Positions 19,186 through 28,356 of a DNA stretch of 64,000 nucleotides are shown here, in pieces. The stretch comes from Falsiroseomonas algicola (GTDB lineage: Bacteria > Pseudomonadota > Alphaproteobacteria > Acetobacterales > Acetobacteraceae). The stretch spans positions 806,001 through 870,000 of the forward strand of contig NZ_JAAIKB010000001.1 of the NCBI RefSeq assembly GCF_011040385.1, written 5' to 3'. The notes below the pieces were generated by a model that had not been told where the DNA came from, did not search any database, and was given only the letters and a program-made list of their open reading frames with translations. The translations under genes were made by a program, and so were the position numbers. Each line of letters starts with the position of its first letter. Within the stretch, counting starts at the first letter, position 1.

Positions 19186-20336
19186 GCGTCACGGCCTGGT
19201 GGCAGGCGGAGGAGGCGCGCGCGCGCTTCCTCGCGGACCTGATCGCCGCGGAGGTCGCGCGGCTGCGCCCGGGCGAGCCTGCGGCGGCGCCGCTCGACAT
19301 GCTCGACTCGATTGAGCTTCTCTCGGTCGCCGCCGCCGTGTCCGAAGCACTCCACCTGCATGAAAGCGGGATCGAGGATCTGCTCCTCGCCCATCGCCGC
19401 ATCGAGGATTGGCGCGCCATCGCGCGCGAGGCTCTCACCCGCTTCGATGCCGCGATCACCTTCCGCACCTCCGGCAGCACCGGGGAGCCGAAGCCCTGCA
19501 CCCATGCACTGGCGCGGCTGGAGGCGGAGGCGGCGGGCCACGCTGGGCTGATCGGCCCTCGGCAGCGTGTGCTGTCCGCCGTGCCGTCGCATCACATCTA
19601 CGGCTTCCTGTTCACGCAACTGCTGCCGCGGCATCTCGGCGGCCTGCCCGTGCTGGATTTGCGTGGCACCTCGCCCGCCGGCGTCGCCGCCAAGCTGCAG
19701 CCGGGCGACCTCCTCATCGGCCATCCCGCCTGGTGGGGCGCCGTGGCACGCTTCGCCCCCGGCGCCCTGCCGCCGGACATCATCGGCGTCACCTCCACCG
19801 CCCCCTGCCCGCCCGCCACCGCGATGGCACTGCGGGATCGCGGCCTGGCGCGGCTGGTGCAGGTCTACGGCTCGTCGGAGACCGCCGGCATCGGCTGGCG
19901 CGACACGCCGGACGGCCCCTTCACCCTGCTGCCTAGCTGGACGCGCGACGGCGAGGCCATCGCCGCGCCCGACCACCTCACCTTCCTGCCCTGCGGCCGC
20001 CGCTTCACCATCGGGGGCAGGGCGGATGGCGCCGTGCAGGTGGCGGGCCACAACGTCTTCCCCGCGCGCATCCGCGCGGCCCTCGAAGCCCATCCCGCCG
20101 TCGCGGCCGCTTCCGTCCGGCTGATGCGGCCCGAGGAAGGGGATCGCCTCAAGGCCTTCATCGTCCCCCGCGACCCAGCCTCCGATCTTGCTGTTCTGCG
20201 CGGAACACTCGCGGCCTGGGCGGAAGCGACCCTGGCGCCGCCCGAACGCCCCCGCGCCTGGCGCTTCGGGGCCGGGCTGCCGGAGGGCGCCATGGGCAAG
20301 GCGGCCGACTGGTCCTGCCTCGCGGAAGCGGGCTGA
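19182..20336 (+). CDS. p-Coumarate:CoA ligase of the PYP system (adenylate-forming enzyme)
   Basis: AMP-forming acyl-CoA synthetase of 384 aa, shorter than ordinary 4-coumarate ligases of over 500. [12 protein letters not shown] is the P-loop (A3), [14 protein letters not shown] is A5, [16 protein letters not shown] is the hinge region, and the late lysine in GAMGK is the adenylation lysine. Short ligases of this kind sit beside pyp genes and make the p-coumaroyl-CoA used to load the cysteine. The start GTG 19182 overlaps the pyp stop (GTGA), so translation is coupled. A tyrosine ammonia-lyase gene, the usual source of p-coumarate, is not in the window. Confidence 0.88.
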   Translation: MSVTAWWQAEEARARFLADLIAAEVARLRPGEPAAAPLDMLDSIELLSVAAAVSEALHLHESGIEDLLLAHRRIEDWRAIAREALTRFDAAITFRTSGSTGEPKPCTHALARLEAEAAGHAGLIGPRQRVLSAVPSHHIYGFLFTQLLPRHLGGLPVLDLRGTSPAGVAAKLQPGDLLIGHPAWWGAVARFAPGALPPDIIGVTSTAPCPPATAMALRDRGLARLVQVYGSSETAGIGWRDTPDGPFTLLPSWTRDGEAIAAPDHLTFLPCGRRFTIGGRADGAVQVAGHNVFPARIRAALEAHPAVAAASVRLMRPEEGDRLKAFIVPRDPASDLAVLRGTLAAWAEATLAPPERPRAWRFGAGLPEGAMGKAADWSCLAEAG

Positions 20337-20379
20337 CCGCATACTTCCGCGTGCCGCCCGCGCGCGGTAAGCATCGCGC

Positions 20380-21348
20380 ATGACCTTCCGTCGCCTCACC
20401 GTCGCCGCCGCCCAGATGGGCCCCCTCCAGAAGGCCGAGGGCCGCGACGTCGCCGTCGCCCGCATGATCGCCCTGATGGAAAAGGCCGCGCGGCGCGGCG
20501 CGGAGGTCGTGGTCTATCCCGAACTCGCGCTGACGACGTTCTTCCCGCGCTGGCATCACGAGAATCTGGCCGACGCCGATCACTGGTACGAACACGCGCT
20601 GCCGTCCAACGAGACCGCGCCGCTTTTCGATGCCGCCCGCCGCCTGAACATCGGCTTCCACCTCGGCTACGCGGAGAAGACGCCGGATGGCCGCCGCTTC
20701 AACACCGCGGTCTATGTCCATCCCAACGGCCAGGTCGTCCTGAAGTACCGCAAGGTGCACCTGCCCGGCCACGCGGAATACGATCCCGTCCGCAAGGTCC
20801 AGCACCTGGAGAAGCGCTATTTCGAGCCGGGCGACCTCGGCTTCCCCGTGGTCCGGGCGCCGATCGGCGCGGCGGGCCCCGTCAATATCGGCATGATGAT
20901 CTGCAACGACCGCCGCTGGCCGGAAAGCTGGCGCGTGCTGGGCCTGCAGCAGGTCGAACTCGTCATGCTCGGCTACAACACGCCCAGCCTGAACATGGAG
21001 AACCGGGGGTTCGAGGCGCATCACCTCCGCGTCGCCCATAGCCACCTGTCGATCCAGGCCGGCTGCTACCAGAATGCCTGCTTCGGCGTCGGCGTCGCCA
21101 AGGCGGGGACGGAGGACGGGCACGAACTCTTCGGCCATTCCATCATCGTGAACCCGCAGGGCGAGATCATGGCCCAGGCGACCTCCTGGGATGACGAGGT
21201 GATCGTCGCGGAATGCGATCTCGGCATGTGCGAGCTTGGCCGGAACACCATCTTCAACTTCGCCCGCCACCGCCGGCCGGAACACTACACCCGCATCACC
21301 GCCCAGACGGGCAGCGAGGCCCCGCCGGCCTGGACGCCGACGGTCTAG
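20380..21348 (+). CDS. N-carbamoyl-D-amino acid hydrolase (D-carbamoylase), copy 2
   Basis: A 322-aa paralog of the enzyme at 17704. The triad is retained: glutamate in VYPELAL, lysine in KYRKVHLPG and cysteine in ICNDRRWPESW. The middle region (IQAGCYQNACFGVGVAKAG) differs from copy 1, which suggests a different side-chain preference. It starts 43 bases after the p-coumarate:CoA ligase and may be co-transcribed with pyp. In other bacteria, close relatives act with hydantoinases. Confidence 0.87.
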   Translation: MTFRRLTVAAAQMGPLQKAEGRDVAVARMIALMEKAARRGAEVVVYPELALTTFFPRWHHENLADADHWYEHALPSNETAPLFDAARRLNIGFHLGYAEKTPDGRRFNTAVYVHPNGQVVLKYRKVHLPGHAEYDPVRKVQHLEKRYFEPGDLGFPVVRAPIGAAGPVNIGMMICNDRRWPESWRVLGLQQVELVMLGYNTPSLNMENRGFEAHHLRVAHSHLSIQAGCYQNACFGVGVAKAGTEDGHELFGHSIIVNPQGEIMAQATSWDDEVIVAECDLGMCELGRNTIFNFARHRRPEHYTRITAQTGSEAPPAWTPTV

Positions 21349-21410
21349 GCGGCCCCCCGGGCCCCGCGCTAAACCCCTGCCTGCACGCGCTCCACAGCGA
21401 AGGCTTCCGC

Positions 21411-22169
21411 ATGACCGACCCTTCCGCCTACCCCGTCCTCTTCCGCGTCACCGCGGCGACCGAGCTGCGCGCGGGCCCCGGCGCGGACCAGAAGGCGGTG
21501 CGCGCGCTGCCGGCCGACCAGATCGTGGTGATGGTGGCGGAGGCCGCGGATGGCTGGATCCAGGTGGAGGCGCCCGGCGGCCAGCAGGGCTTCGCCCCCG
21601 CCGGCCTGCTCCGCCGCCAGGTCGCCGGCGCCAAGTCGCCGACCCATGTGACGGAAACCTTCCCCTGGCGGAACGTGGATCGCGTGAACCGCGACCCGAA
21701 GATGCTGCACACCGCCTTCCGGGACCGCGCGCTGCGCGTCGTCGCCCGCCTGAACGCGGAAGGCATCCCCTTCGGCATCTATGAGGGCATGCGCGGCCCC
21801 TGGCGGCAGAACCACCTCTACGCCTCCGGCCGCAGCCGGTCCGGCCGCATGCTGACGCCGGTGCAGGCCTGGAACAGCCTGCACCAGTTCGGCCTGGCGG
21901 CCGACTTCGTGCTGGCCCTCGAAGGCCGCTGGTCCTGGGACGCGGATGAGGGCCAGTCCTTCATGTGGGACCGCCTGGAAGCCGTCGGCCGCGACGAGGG
22001 CCTGGTCTCCAAGCCCGGGGAGCGTCCGCACCTCCAGCTCGATGGCATCACGGTGGAGGATCTCAAGGCCGGCAAGCTGCCGCCCGGTGCCGACCCCACC
22101 TGGATGACCGCCTTCACCTGGATCACCGACAGCTGGGACGGCAAGCCGGCCGGCCCCAAGCTGAAGTAA
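21411..22169 (+). CDS. SH3b domain plus M15-type peptidoglycan peptidase
   Basis: Protein of 252 aa. Residues 10-68 form a bacterial SH3 domain (TELRAGPGADQKAVRALP, then DGWIQVEAPGGQQGFAPAGL). Residues from about 90 to 225 resemble M15 D,D- or L,D-peptidases of the VanY/CwlK/endolysin type, with zinc ligands in SLHQFGLAADF (His and Asp) and in ERPHLQL. No signal peptide is visible, which is odd for a wall enzyme and recalls phage endolysins, but no other phage genes are nearby. Confidence 0.78.
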   Translation: MTDPSAYPVLFRVTAATELRAGPGADQKAVRALPADQIVVMVAEAADGWIQVEAPGGQQGFAPAGLLRRQVAGAKSPTHVTETFPWRNVDRVNRDPKMLHTAFRDRALRVVARLNAEGIPFGIYEGMRGPWRQNHLYASGRSRSGRMLTPVQAWNSLHQFGLAADFVLALEGRWSWDADEGQSFMWDRLEAVGRDEGLVSKPGERPHLQLDGITVEDLKAGKLPPGADPTWMTAFTWITDSWDGKPAGPKLK

Positions 22170-22175
22170 GTCCGC

Positions 22176-22598
22176 CTATCTGGCGCGGGCGATGTCCCGC
22201 GCCAGCGTCTCCCGCTCCGGGCAGTTGCCGCAGCTGTTCATGAGCTGCGCCAGATTGGCTTCCGCCCCCGCGCGATCCCCCATCTCCAGCAGCAACGCCC
22301 CCTGGTAGGCCAGCGCCCCGGGGTGGTTGGGATTGCTGCCCAGCGCCTGGAGGTAGGCCTCCATCGCCGCATCCCGGTTGCCGAGGCGGCGCTGCGCGAA
22401 GGCGATATAGACCAGGATGTCCGGATCCCCCGGCAGCCGCGCCAGCGCTGATTCCAGCACCGGCAGGCCGAGTTCGTAGCGCCCGCTTTCGACCAGCCGC
22501 GCGCCCTCCGCCACCTCCGCATCGCCGGGCGGCGTCGGCGGGACGGCCAGCGCGGGCGCGGCCAGCAGGGCCAGCGCCAGCACCGCCGCGCGCCTCAT
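22176..22598 (-). CDS. Tetratricopeptide-repeat protein, exported
   Basis: Protein of 140 aa with a signal peptide (MRRAAVLALALLAAPALAVP) followed by about three TPR units, for example YELGLPVLESALARLPGDPD and AAMEAYLQALGSNPNHPGA. TPRs mediate protein contacts. A CxxC (SCGNC) lies near the C-terminus. The start overlaps the racemase stop by 4 bases, so both are in one operon. Confidence 0.8.
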   Translation of the reverse strand: MRRAAVLALALLAAPALAVPPTPPGDAEVAEGARLVESGRYELGLPVLESALARLPGDPDILVYIAFAQRRLGNRDAAMEAYLQALGSNPNHPGALAYQGALLLEMGDRAGAEANLAQLMNSCGNCPERETLARDIARAR

Positions 22599-23269
22599 TC
22601 CGCCGCCTGCGCCAGCGCCGGGCGCCCGGCCACCACGGCCTGGATGGCCAGCGCCGTGGCCGCCTGGCAGGGCTCGATCACCGGCACCCCGCAGGCCGCC
22701 TCCACCGCCGCGCGATGCGCCGCCATCCCCGCGCAGCCCAGGATCACCGCCTCCGCCCCCTGCTCCACGATGCGCTTCGCGGTCGCGATCAGGGCGGCGC
22801 GCGGCGCCACCGGGTCCGTCAGCACATCCATGGGCAGGTTCAGCGGGATGTGGCCCGCGAGCCGCGCCTCCACCCCCATCGCCGCCATGGAACGGCGCTG
22901 CCGCGCGATGGAAGGATCGGCGAAGGCGATGATCCCGAAGCGGTCGGCCCGGGCCAGGGCGGCGGCGATGGCGCTGCGCAACGGCCCGAAGACCGGCGCC
23001 CGCGTCACGGTCCGCACCGCGTCCACCCCGGGGTCCGACACGCAGGCGATCACATAGGCCGCGGCCGGCTCCCGCTGCACCAGCTGGCAGAGCGGCTCCG
23101 CCACGCCGAACCAGTCCCGCCAGGTGACGACCGCCGGCGGGCCATCCCGCAGATCCGTCACCTCCAGCCGCGGCATCCCCGGCGCCGCGAAGCCCGCCAG
23201 GGCGTCGGCGATGCCCCGGGTGCAGGCCGCGCTGCTGTTCGGGTTGATCACCAGGATACGCTCCGCCAT
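22595..23269 (-). CDS. Asp/Glu/hydantoin racemase family protein
   Basis: Cofactor-independent racemase of 224 aa. The two catalytic cysteines typical of the family are visible, one in VIACVSDPGVDAVR and one in VILGCAGMAAHR. INPNSSAACTRGI at the N-terminus is the conserved opening of hydantoin racemases. With two D-carbamoylases and a cyclic amidohydrolase within 10 kb, racemisation of 5-substituted hydantoins is a plausible role, though other two-cysteine racemases cannot be excluded. The start at 23269 has GGAGA upstream. Confidence 0.82.
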   Translation of the reverse strand: MAERILVINPNSSAACTRGIADALAGFAAPGMPRLEVTDLRDGPPAVVTWRDWFGVAEPLCQLVQREPAAAYVIACVSDPGVDAVRTVTRAPVFGPLRSAIAAALARADRFGIIAFADPSIARQRRSMAAMGVEARLAGHIPLNLPMDVLTDPVAPRAALIATAKRIVEQGAEAVILGCAGMAAHRAAVEAACGVPVIEPCQAATALAIQAVVAGRPALAQAAE

Positions 23270-23532
23270 CGCCCGTCTCCCTGCTGAAGGGCGCAGCCTT
23301 CCGACCCGCCGCCGCGTTGCCCCACCATCCCGGGTCTCGCCCTGCCGTTCAAGCGGCGAGCGATGACAGCGGGCGCTGCCTTGCCACCCTGCCATGCAAC
23401 CGCAACGCTTGATCCCGCCCGGGCGCCACGCCATGATGCACTGCACAATTGGCGGGGCACGCCTGGGCTTCCCGGCCGTCACCGACGGCCGCGCCCCGGA
23501 TGGGGCCACAACGCCGGAAGGAACGCCTCATC

Positions 23533-23988
23533 ATGCGCTGGGAGCCCGATCGCTCGGCCGCCGCCCTGCCCTATACGCCCCCCACCAGCCTCTGGCAGGC
23601 CGCGGGGCGTGGCTTTCGCAACCGCTGCCCGGTCTGCGGCGTCGGCAAGGTCTTCTCCGGCTACCTCACGGTGGTCAAGGAATGCTCCAACTGCCACGCG
23701 CCGCTCGGCCGGCTGCGGGCGGATGACGCGCCGCCCTACTTCACCATCTTCGTCGCCGGCCATTTGCTGGTGCCGCCGGTGCTGTGGATCGAGAAGGCCT
23801 ACCAGCCGCCCATGTGGCTGCACATGGTGGTCTGGCTGCCGGCCTTCACCATCGCCTGCCTGCTGCTGCTGCGCCCGATCAAGGGTGCCACGGTGGGCTG
23901 GATGATGCGGCTGGGCTTCGACGGCACGGAACACGGCAACGACCCGATCCCGCCCCCGCGCCCGGCCCCCGGAAGGCCCGATGCCTGA
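23533..23988 (+). CDS. DUF983 membrane protein with zinc-finger-like N-terminus
   Basis: Conserved alphaproteobacterial protein of 151 aa. RNRCPVCGVGKVFSGYLTV and CSNCHAPLGRL supply two CxxC pairs for zinc. Two membrane helices follow at about residues 68-85 and 96-117. Its function is not established. The next gene overlaps by 8 bases. Confidence 0.85.
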   Translation: MRWEPDRSAAALPYTPPTSLWQAAGRGFRNRCPVCGVGKVFSGYLTVVKECSNCHAPLGRLRADDAPPYFTIFVAGHLLVPPVLWIEKAYQPPMWLHMVVWLPAFTIACLLLLRPIKGATVGWMMRLGFDGTEHGNDPIPPPRPAPGRPDA

Positions 23989-24466
23989 CCGCGTGCATGG
24001 CCCCCGCGACCTCGTCAGCATCGTGCTGCCGGATGCGACGCCGCTCCCCAGCCCCTATGCCGAGGCCGATCGCCGCCAGGCGGTGGAGGATCTGCTGGCC
24101 GGCAACCGCTTCCTGCCCCAGGGCCTGCCGGACGGCCCCTATGGCCTGGCCATCGCCGTCCGCGACGGCCGCCTGATCCTGGATATCCGCGACGCCCAGG
24201 ACCAGCCGCTTCACGCGCTGGTCCTGGCGCTCGGCCCCTTCCGCCGCCTGATCAAGGACTATCACCTGGTGGTGGAAAGCCACGAGAAGGCGGTGGCCGA
24301 GGGCGGGTCGGAAGCCCGCATCCAGGCGATCGACATGGGCCGCCGTGGCCTGCACAACGAGGGGGCGGAGCTGTTGACCGCCCGCCTCGCCGGCCGTGTC
24401 GAGATCGATTTCGAAACCGCGCGCCGACTCTTCACCCTGGTCTGCGCGCTGCATCAGCGGATCTAG
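23981..24466 (+). CDS. UPF0262 family protein
   Basis: Cytoplasmic protein of 161 aa, normal length for UPF0262, a family found mainly in alphaproteobacteria. Landmarks are FRRLIKDYHLVVESHEKAV, IQAIDMGRRGLHNEGAELL and FETARRLFTLVCALH. GGAAGG lies just before the ATG. No molecular function is known. It ends sharing a CTAG with the convergent PepSY-like gene. Confidence 0.88.
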   Translation: MPDRVHGPRDLVSIVLPDATPLPSPYAEADRRQAVEDLLAGNRFLPQGLPDGPYGLAIAVRDGRLILDIRDAQDQPLHALVLALGPFRRLIKDYHLVVESHEKAVAEGGSEARIQAIDMGRRGLHNEGAELLTARLAGRVEIDFETARRLFTLVCALHQRI

Positions 24467-24714
24467 CGCTGGCGCGGCTCGCCGCTGACAGGGTCGAGGC
24501 GCAGTTCCACCTTGCGGCCGTCCCGGGTCCGGTATTCCACCTTCCAGTAGCCGTCATCGTCCCAGTCGAGCTCGGACAGATACGCGAAATCCGGCCGCTG
24601 CTCGATCATCCGCAGCACCTCGGAGGCCGGGCGCGCATTGCCGGGGGGCGGCGCGGCGAAGGCCGGCAGGGCGAGGCTCGCGGCGAGAAGGGCGGCGGTC
24701 AGGGTCTGGCGCAT
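24463..24714 (-). CDS. PepSY-like exported small protein
   Basis: Protein of 83 aa with a signal peptide (MRQTLTAALLAASLALPAFA). The mature part, including DDDGYWKVEYRTRDGRKVEL and LDPVSGEPR, fits one PepSY-like domain as found in many small periplasmic proteins. AAAGGA lies 7 bases before the ATG. A role in inhibiting or modulating a periplasmic enzyme is only a family-level guess. Confidence 0.75.
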   Translation of the reverse strand: MRQTLTAALLAASLALPAFAAPPPGNARPASEVLRMIEQRPDFAYLSELDWDDDGYWKVEYRTRDGRKVELRLDPVSGEPRQR

Positions 24715-24792
24715 CAATCGTCCTTTCTTAGTCCCGCCCCTGGATGAGGAGGCACCGGGCATGGTTCAAGGCAAACTCTTCGGGAGACAGGC

Positions 24793-25890
<1,098 letters not shown>

Positions 25891-25920
25891 TGGCGCTTCC
25901 TGCTGCACTGCAATAGGCTT

Positions 25921-25937
25921 TCCGGCGCAACGCCGGA
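25921..25937 (+). promoter_or_regulatory. Short hairpin overlapping the Bug receptor ribosome-binding site
   Basis: Perfect 7-bp stem TCCGGCG with a CAA loop. Its right arm runs into the GGAGAG ribosome site of the next gene, so folding could lower its translation. It also lies 30 bases after mtnA. Confidence 0.35.
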
Positions 25938-25947
25938 GAGCCCCTGC

Positions 25948-26919
25948 ATGACCACCCGCCGCGCCCTTGCCGCCCTTGCCCTCGGCACGCTCGCCGCCCC
26001 CGCCGTGCTGGCGCAGCCCGCCTGGCCGCGGCGGCCCGTGCGCATGCTGGTGGGCTTCGCGCCCGGCGGCTTCACGGACATCGTGGCGCGCGGCATCGCG
26101 GAGCAATACGCCAGCGCCTTCGGCCAGCCCTTCGTGATCGAGAATCGCTCTGGCGCCTCCGGCACCCTCGCCGCCGATGCCGTGGCGAAGGCGAACCCCG
26201 ATGGCTCCACCCTGCTCTTCGGCCACTCCACGCCGAATGCGGTCGCCGCCGCGCTCTTCACCAACCTGCCCTATGACCCGCTGCGGGATTTCACGCCGGT
26301 GGCGCAGGTGGCGGTGCATCCGCATCTCCTCGTGGTGCCGGCTTCCTCTCCGCATCGCACGACGGAAAGCCTGATCGCGGCGGCGAAGGCGCAGGCGGGT
26401 GCCGTCTCCTACGCCTCCTCCGGCATCGGCTCCGTGCACCACCTGGCCTGCGAGATGCTGGCCAAGGCCGCCGGCGTGCAGCTGACGCATGTGCCCTATC
26501 GCGGCAGCGCGCCGGCCATGGCGGACCTCATCGCCGGGCGCGTGGACATGACGATCGACGGCGTCTCCGCCGTCGCGCCGCAGATCGCCGATGGCAAGCT
26601 GCGGCCGCTTGCCGCCGGCACGCTGGCGCGCATCGCGCGCTACCCGGACCTCACGACGCTGCGCGAACAGGGCTATGGCGACATCGATGCGATGAGCTGG
26701 GTCGGCGTCTTCGGCCCGCCCGGCCTGGCGCCGGAGATCGTGCAGGCGCTGTCCCAGGCAACGGACCGCGCCATGCAGGCACCCGGGCTGCAGCGCGTGC
26801 TGGAAGGGGGCGGGTCGATCCCCGCCGACCGTCGCGGCGCCGCTTTCCGCGACTTCATCGCCGCCGAGATCGATCGCTACAAGGCGGTGCTCGGCGATGG
26901 ACGCATCCCGGTCACCTGA
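25948..26919 (+). CDS. Tripartite tricarboxylate transporter receptor (Bug/TctC family)
   Basis: Orphan periplasmic receptor of 323 aa. The signal peptide is MTTRRALAALALGTLAAPAV with cleavage near VLAQ. WPRRPVRMLVGFAPGGFTDI and ENRSGASGTLAADAV are the conserved Bug segments, and VHHLACEMLAKAAG with HVPYRGSAPAMADL forms the ligand-cleft region. It starts 57 bases after mtnA and no TctAB genes are nearby. Ligand unknown. Confidence 0.88.
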   Translation: MTTRRALAALALGTLAAPAVLAQPAWPRRPVRMLVGFAPGGFTDIVARGIAEQYASAFGQPFVIENRSGASGTLAADAVAKANPDGSTLLFGHSTPNAVAAALFTNLPYDPLRDFTPVAQVAVHPHLLVVPASSPHRTTESLIAAAKAQAGAVSYASSGIGSVHHLACEMLAKAAGVQLTHVPYRGSAPAMADLIAGRVDMTIDGVSAVAPQIADGKLRPLAAGTLARIARYPDLTTLREQGYGDIDAMSWVGVFGPPGLAPEIVQALSQATDRAMQAPGLQRVLEGGGSIPADRRGAAFRDFIAAEIDRYKAVLGDGRIPVT

Positions 26920-27175
26920 TGGGGTTCAGGGGCCGCGCCGTTCCGCGGCCCTCCTCCGGCCCGGCGCCATCCAGCATCCAGAGCCCCGCGACCAGCGACA
27001 CCCCACCCAGCCCCGCCAGCACCGCGGCGAAGAAGGGCGGCACGCGGCCAGGCAGCGTCGCATCGCCCAGCACGAGCAGCACGGTCAGCAGGATGGCCAT
27101 CAGGCCCAGCACGACGAGGGAGAGCGCAAACCGGGGCATCGCAGTGGTTCCAGGAGCCGTGGTGTCATTCAGCAT
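26912..27175 (-). CDS. Small two-helix membrane protein, unknown function
   Basis: Hypothetical protein of 87 aa. It has two strong hydrophobic segments, FALSLVVLGLMAILLTVLLV and FFAAVLAGLGGVSLVAGLWM. The start at 27175 is chosen by length, and the internal ATG at 27139 is an alternative because neither has a clear ribosome site. Its end overlaps the convergent Bug gene by 8 bases. No family recognised. Confidence 0.55.
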   Translation of the reverse strand: MLNDTTAPGTTAMPRFALSLVVLGLMAILLTVLLVLGDATLPGRVPPFFAAVLAGLGGVSLVAGLWMLDGAGPEEGRGTARPLNPIR

Positions 27176-27254
27176 CCCCGTTCTACGCAGCCGGTTTGGC
27201 GGGCACGGGCCGCTGCCGCGGCGAAAATGGGGCATGTGATCAGCGGCATCCTTC

Positions 27255-27281
27255 ATCCTGCATACGAAAGAAGCGCAGGAT
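27255..27281. promoter_or_regulatory. Inverted repeat resembling the dadA/lrp operator
   Basis: Left arm ATCCTGCA and right arm CGCAGGAT, separated by 11 bases. The right arm equals the operator arm at 5067 and 5117, and the left arm differs in its last base. The spacer is 4 longer. It lies 166 bases before an amino-acid ABC transporter, a plausible Lrp-family target. Confidence 0.35.
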
Positions 27282-27446
27282 TTTCCGTCACTTGCCCTCC
27301 GCACAGCCAATCCGCCCCCGCAGCGGGCATCGGGGGGCACAAAATCGGGTGAATTCTCGGTAATGCGCGCCTCCGCCGCGTGGCGCCCGCGGCCCAGCGG
27401 TGGGAGTGTCCCCCCGCCAGACCACCCCTATCCGGAGGCCCGCCCC

Positions 27447-28286
27447 ATGCGCCGTACCCTTGCCGCATGCCTGCTTGCATTCAGCGCGCTCGCCGCCGCG
27501 CCCGCCAGCGCGCAGCAGCCGCCGCTGCGCTGCGCGGTGGACGGCACCTTCGCCCCCCACGCCTTCCCGCGACTCGAAGGCGGCGTGCAGGGCTTCAACA
27601 TCGACCTGTTCCGCGAAGCTGCCCGCCGCATGGGGCGGGAACTGACGATCGACAGCGCCAGCTTCTCCGGCCTGGTGCCCGCGATGAATGCCGGCCGCTA
27701 CGACTTCCTCTGCGCACCCACCACCGCGACGGCGGAGCGCGCGGCGAACATGCTGTTCACGGAAGGCTATCTCTACACCGCCTTCCAGTTCGGCATCCGC
27801 CGCGGCAGCGCGCCGATCCGCAGCATGGATGACCTTCGCGGCAAGGCGATCACGGTGAACAAGGGCAGCGCCTATGACGCCTGGGCCGCCGCGAATGCCG
27901 CGCGCTACGGCTTCACCGTGCAGACCTACGACACGCAGACCGATGCCGTGCAGGCCGTGGTGTCCGGCCGCGCCTACGCCAATCTCGGCGGCAACACCGT
28001 CGTGCGCTACGCCGCGACGCGCACGCCGCAATTCGTCGCCGACTTCGTCATGACGGATACGCGCGCCCACTGGTCCGCGCCGCTGCCGATGGGCGCGACC
28101 GCCATGCGGGTGGAGCTGGAGAACGCGCTGGAGTGCATGAAGCGGGACGGCACCATCGCGCGGCTGTCGCAGCAATGGTTCGGCACCGCGCCCGCGGCCG
28201 ACGACGCCGAGAACACGGTCTTCCCGGGCACCGGCGTGCCCGGCCTGGCCGGCTACGACCCCACGCCCCGCGAACCGCGTTGCTGA
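27447..28286 (+). CDS. Amino-acid ABC transporter substrate-binding protein
   Basis: Periplasmic binding protein of 279 aa, family 3 (polar amino acids, opines). The signal peptide is MRRTLAACLLAFSALAAAPA with cleavage near ASAQ. FNIDLFREAARRMG and RYDFLCAPTTATAERAANMLF match the family signature region. TCCGGAGG lies 8 bases before the ATG. Two permease genes follow after 70 bases that contain a strong hairpin. Confidence 0.88.
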   Translation: MRRTLAACLLAFSALAAAPASAQQPPLRCAVDGTFAPHAFPRLEGGVQGFNIDLFREAARRMGRELTIDSASFSGLVPAMNAGRYDFLCAPTTATAERAANMLFTEGYLYTAFQFGIRRGSAPIRSMDDLRGKAITVNKGSAYDAWAAANAARYGFTVQTYDTQTDAVQAVVSGRAYANLGGNTVVRYAATRTPQFVADFVMTDTRAHWSAPLPMGATAMRVELENALECMKRDGTIARLSQQWFGTAPAADDAENTVFPGTGVPGLAGYDPTPREPRC

Positions 28287-28303
28287 TCCTGGCGGCCACG
28301 ACG

Positions 28304-28330
28304 CCCTCTTCCCCCCTGCGGGGAAGAGGG
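28304..28330 (+). promoter_or_regulatory. Perfect hairpin between binding protein and permease genes
   Basis: Eleven-base-pair stem CCCTCTTCCCC with a CCTGC loop, located between two co-directional transporter genes. Such intercistronic hairpins stabilise or partly terminate the message so that the binding protein is made in excess over the permeases. It resembles dispersed palindromic units of GC-rich alphaproteobacteria. Confidence 0.55.
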
Positions 28331-28356
28331 ATGCCTGAAGCCGGAGTCCCCGCCGC

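Noticed and set aside
21411-22169. Prophage remnant suggested by the endolysin-like M15 protein
   Set aside because: No structural, replication or integrase genes are near, and the neighbours are ordinary chromosomal genes.
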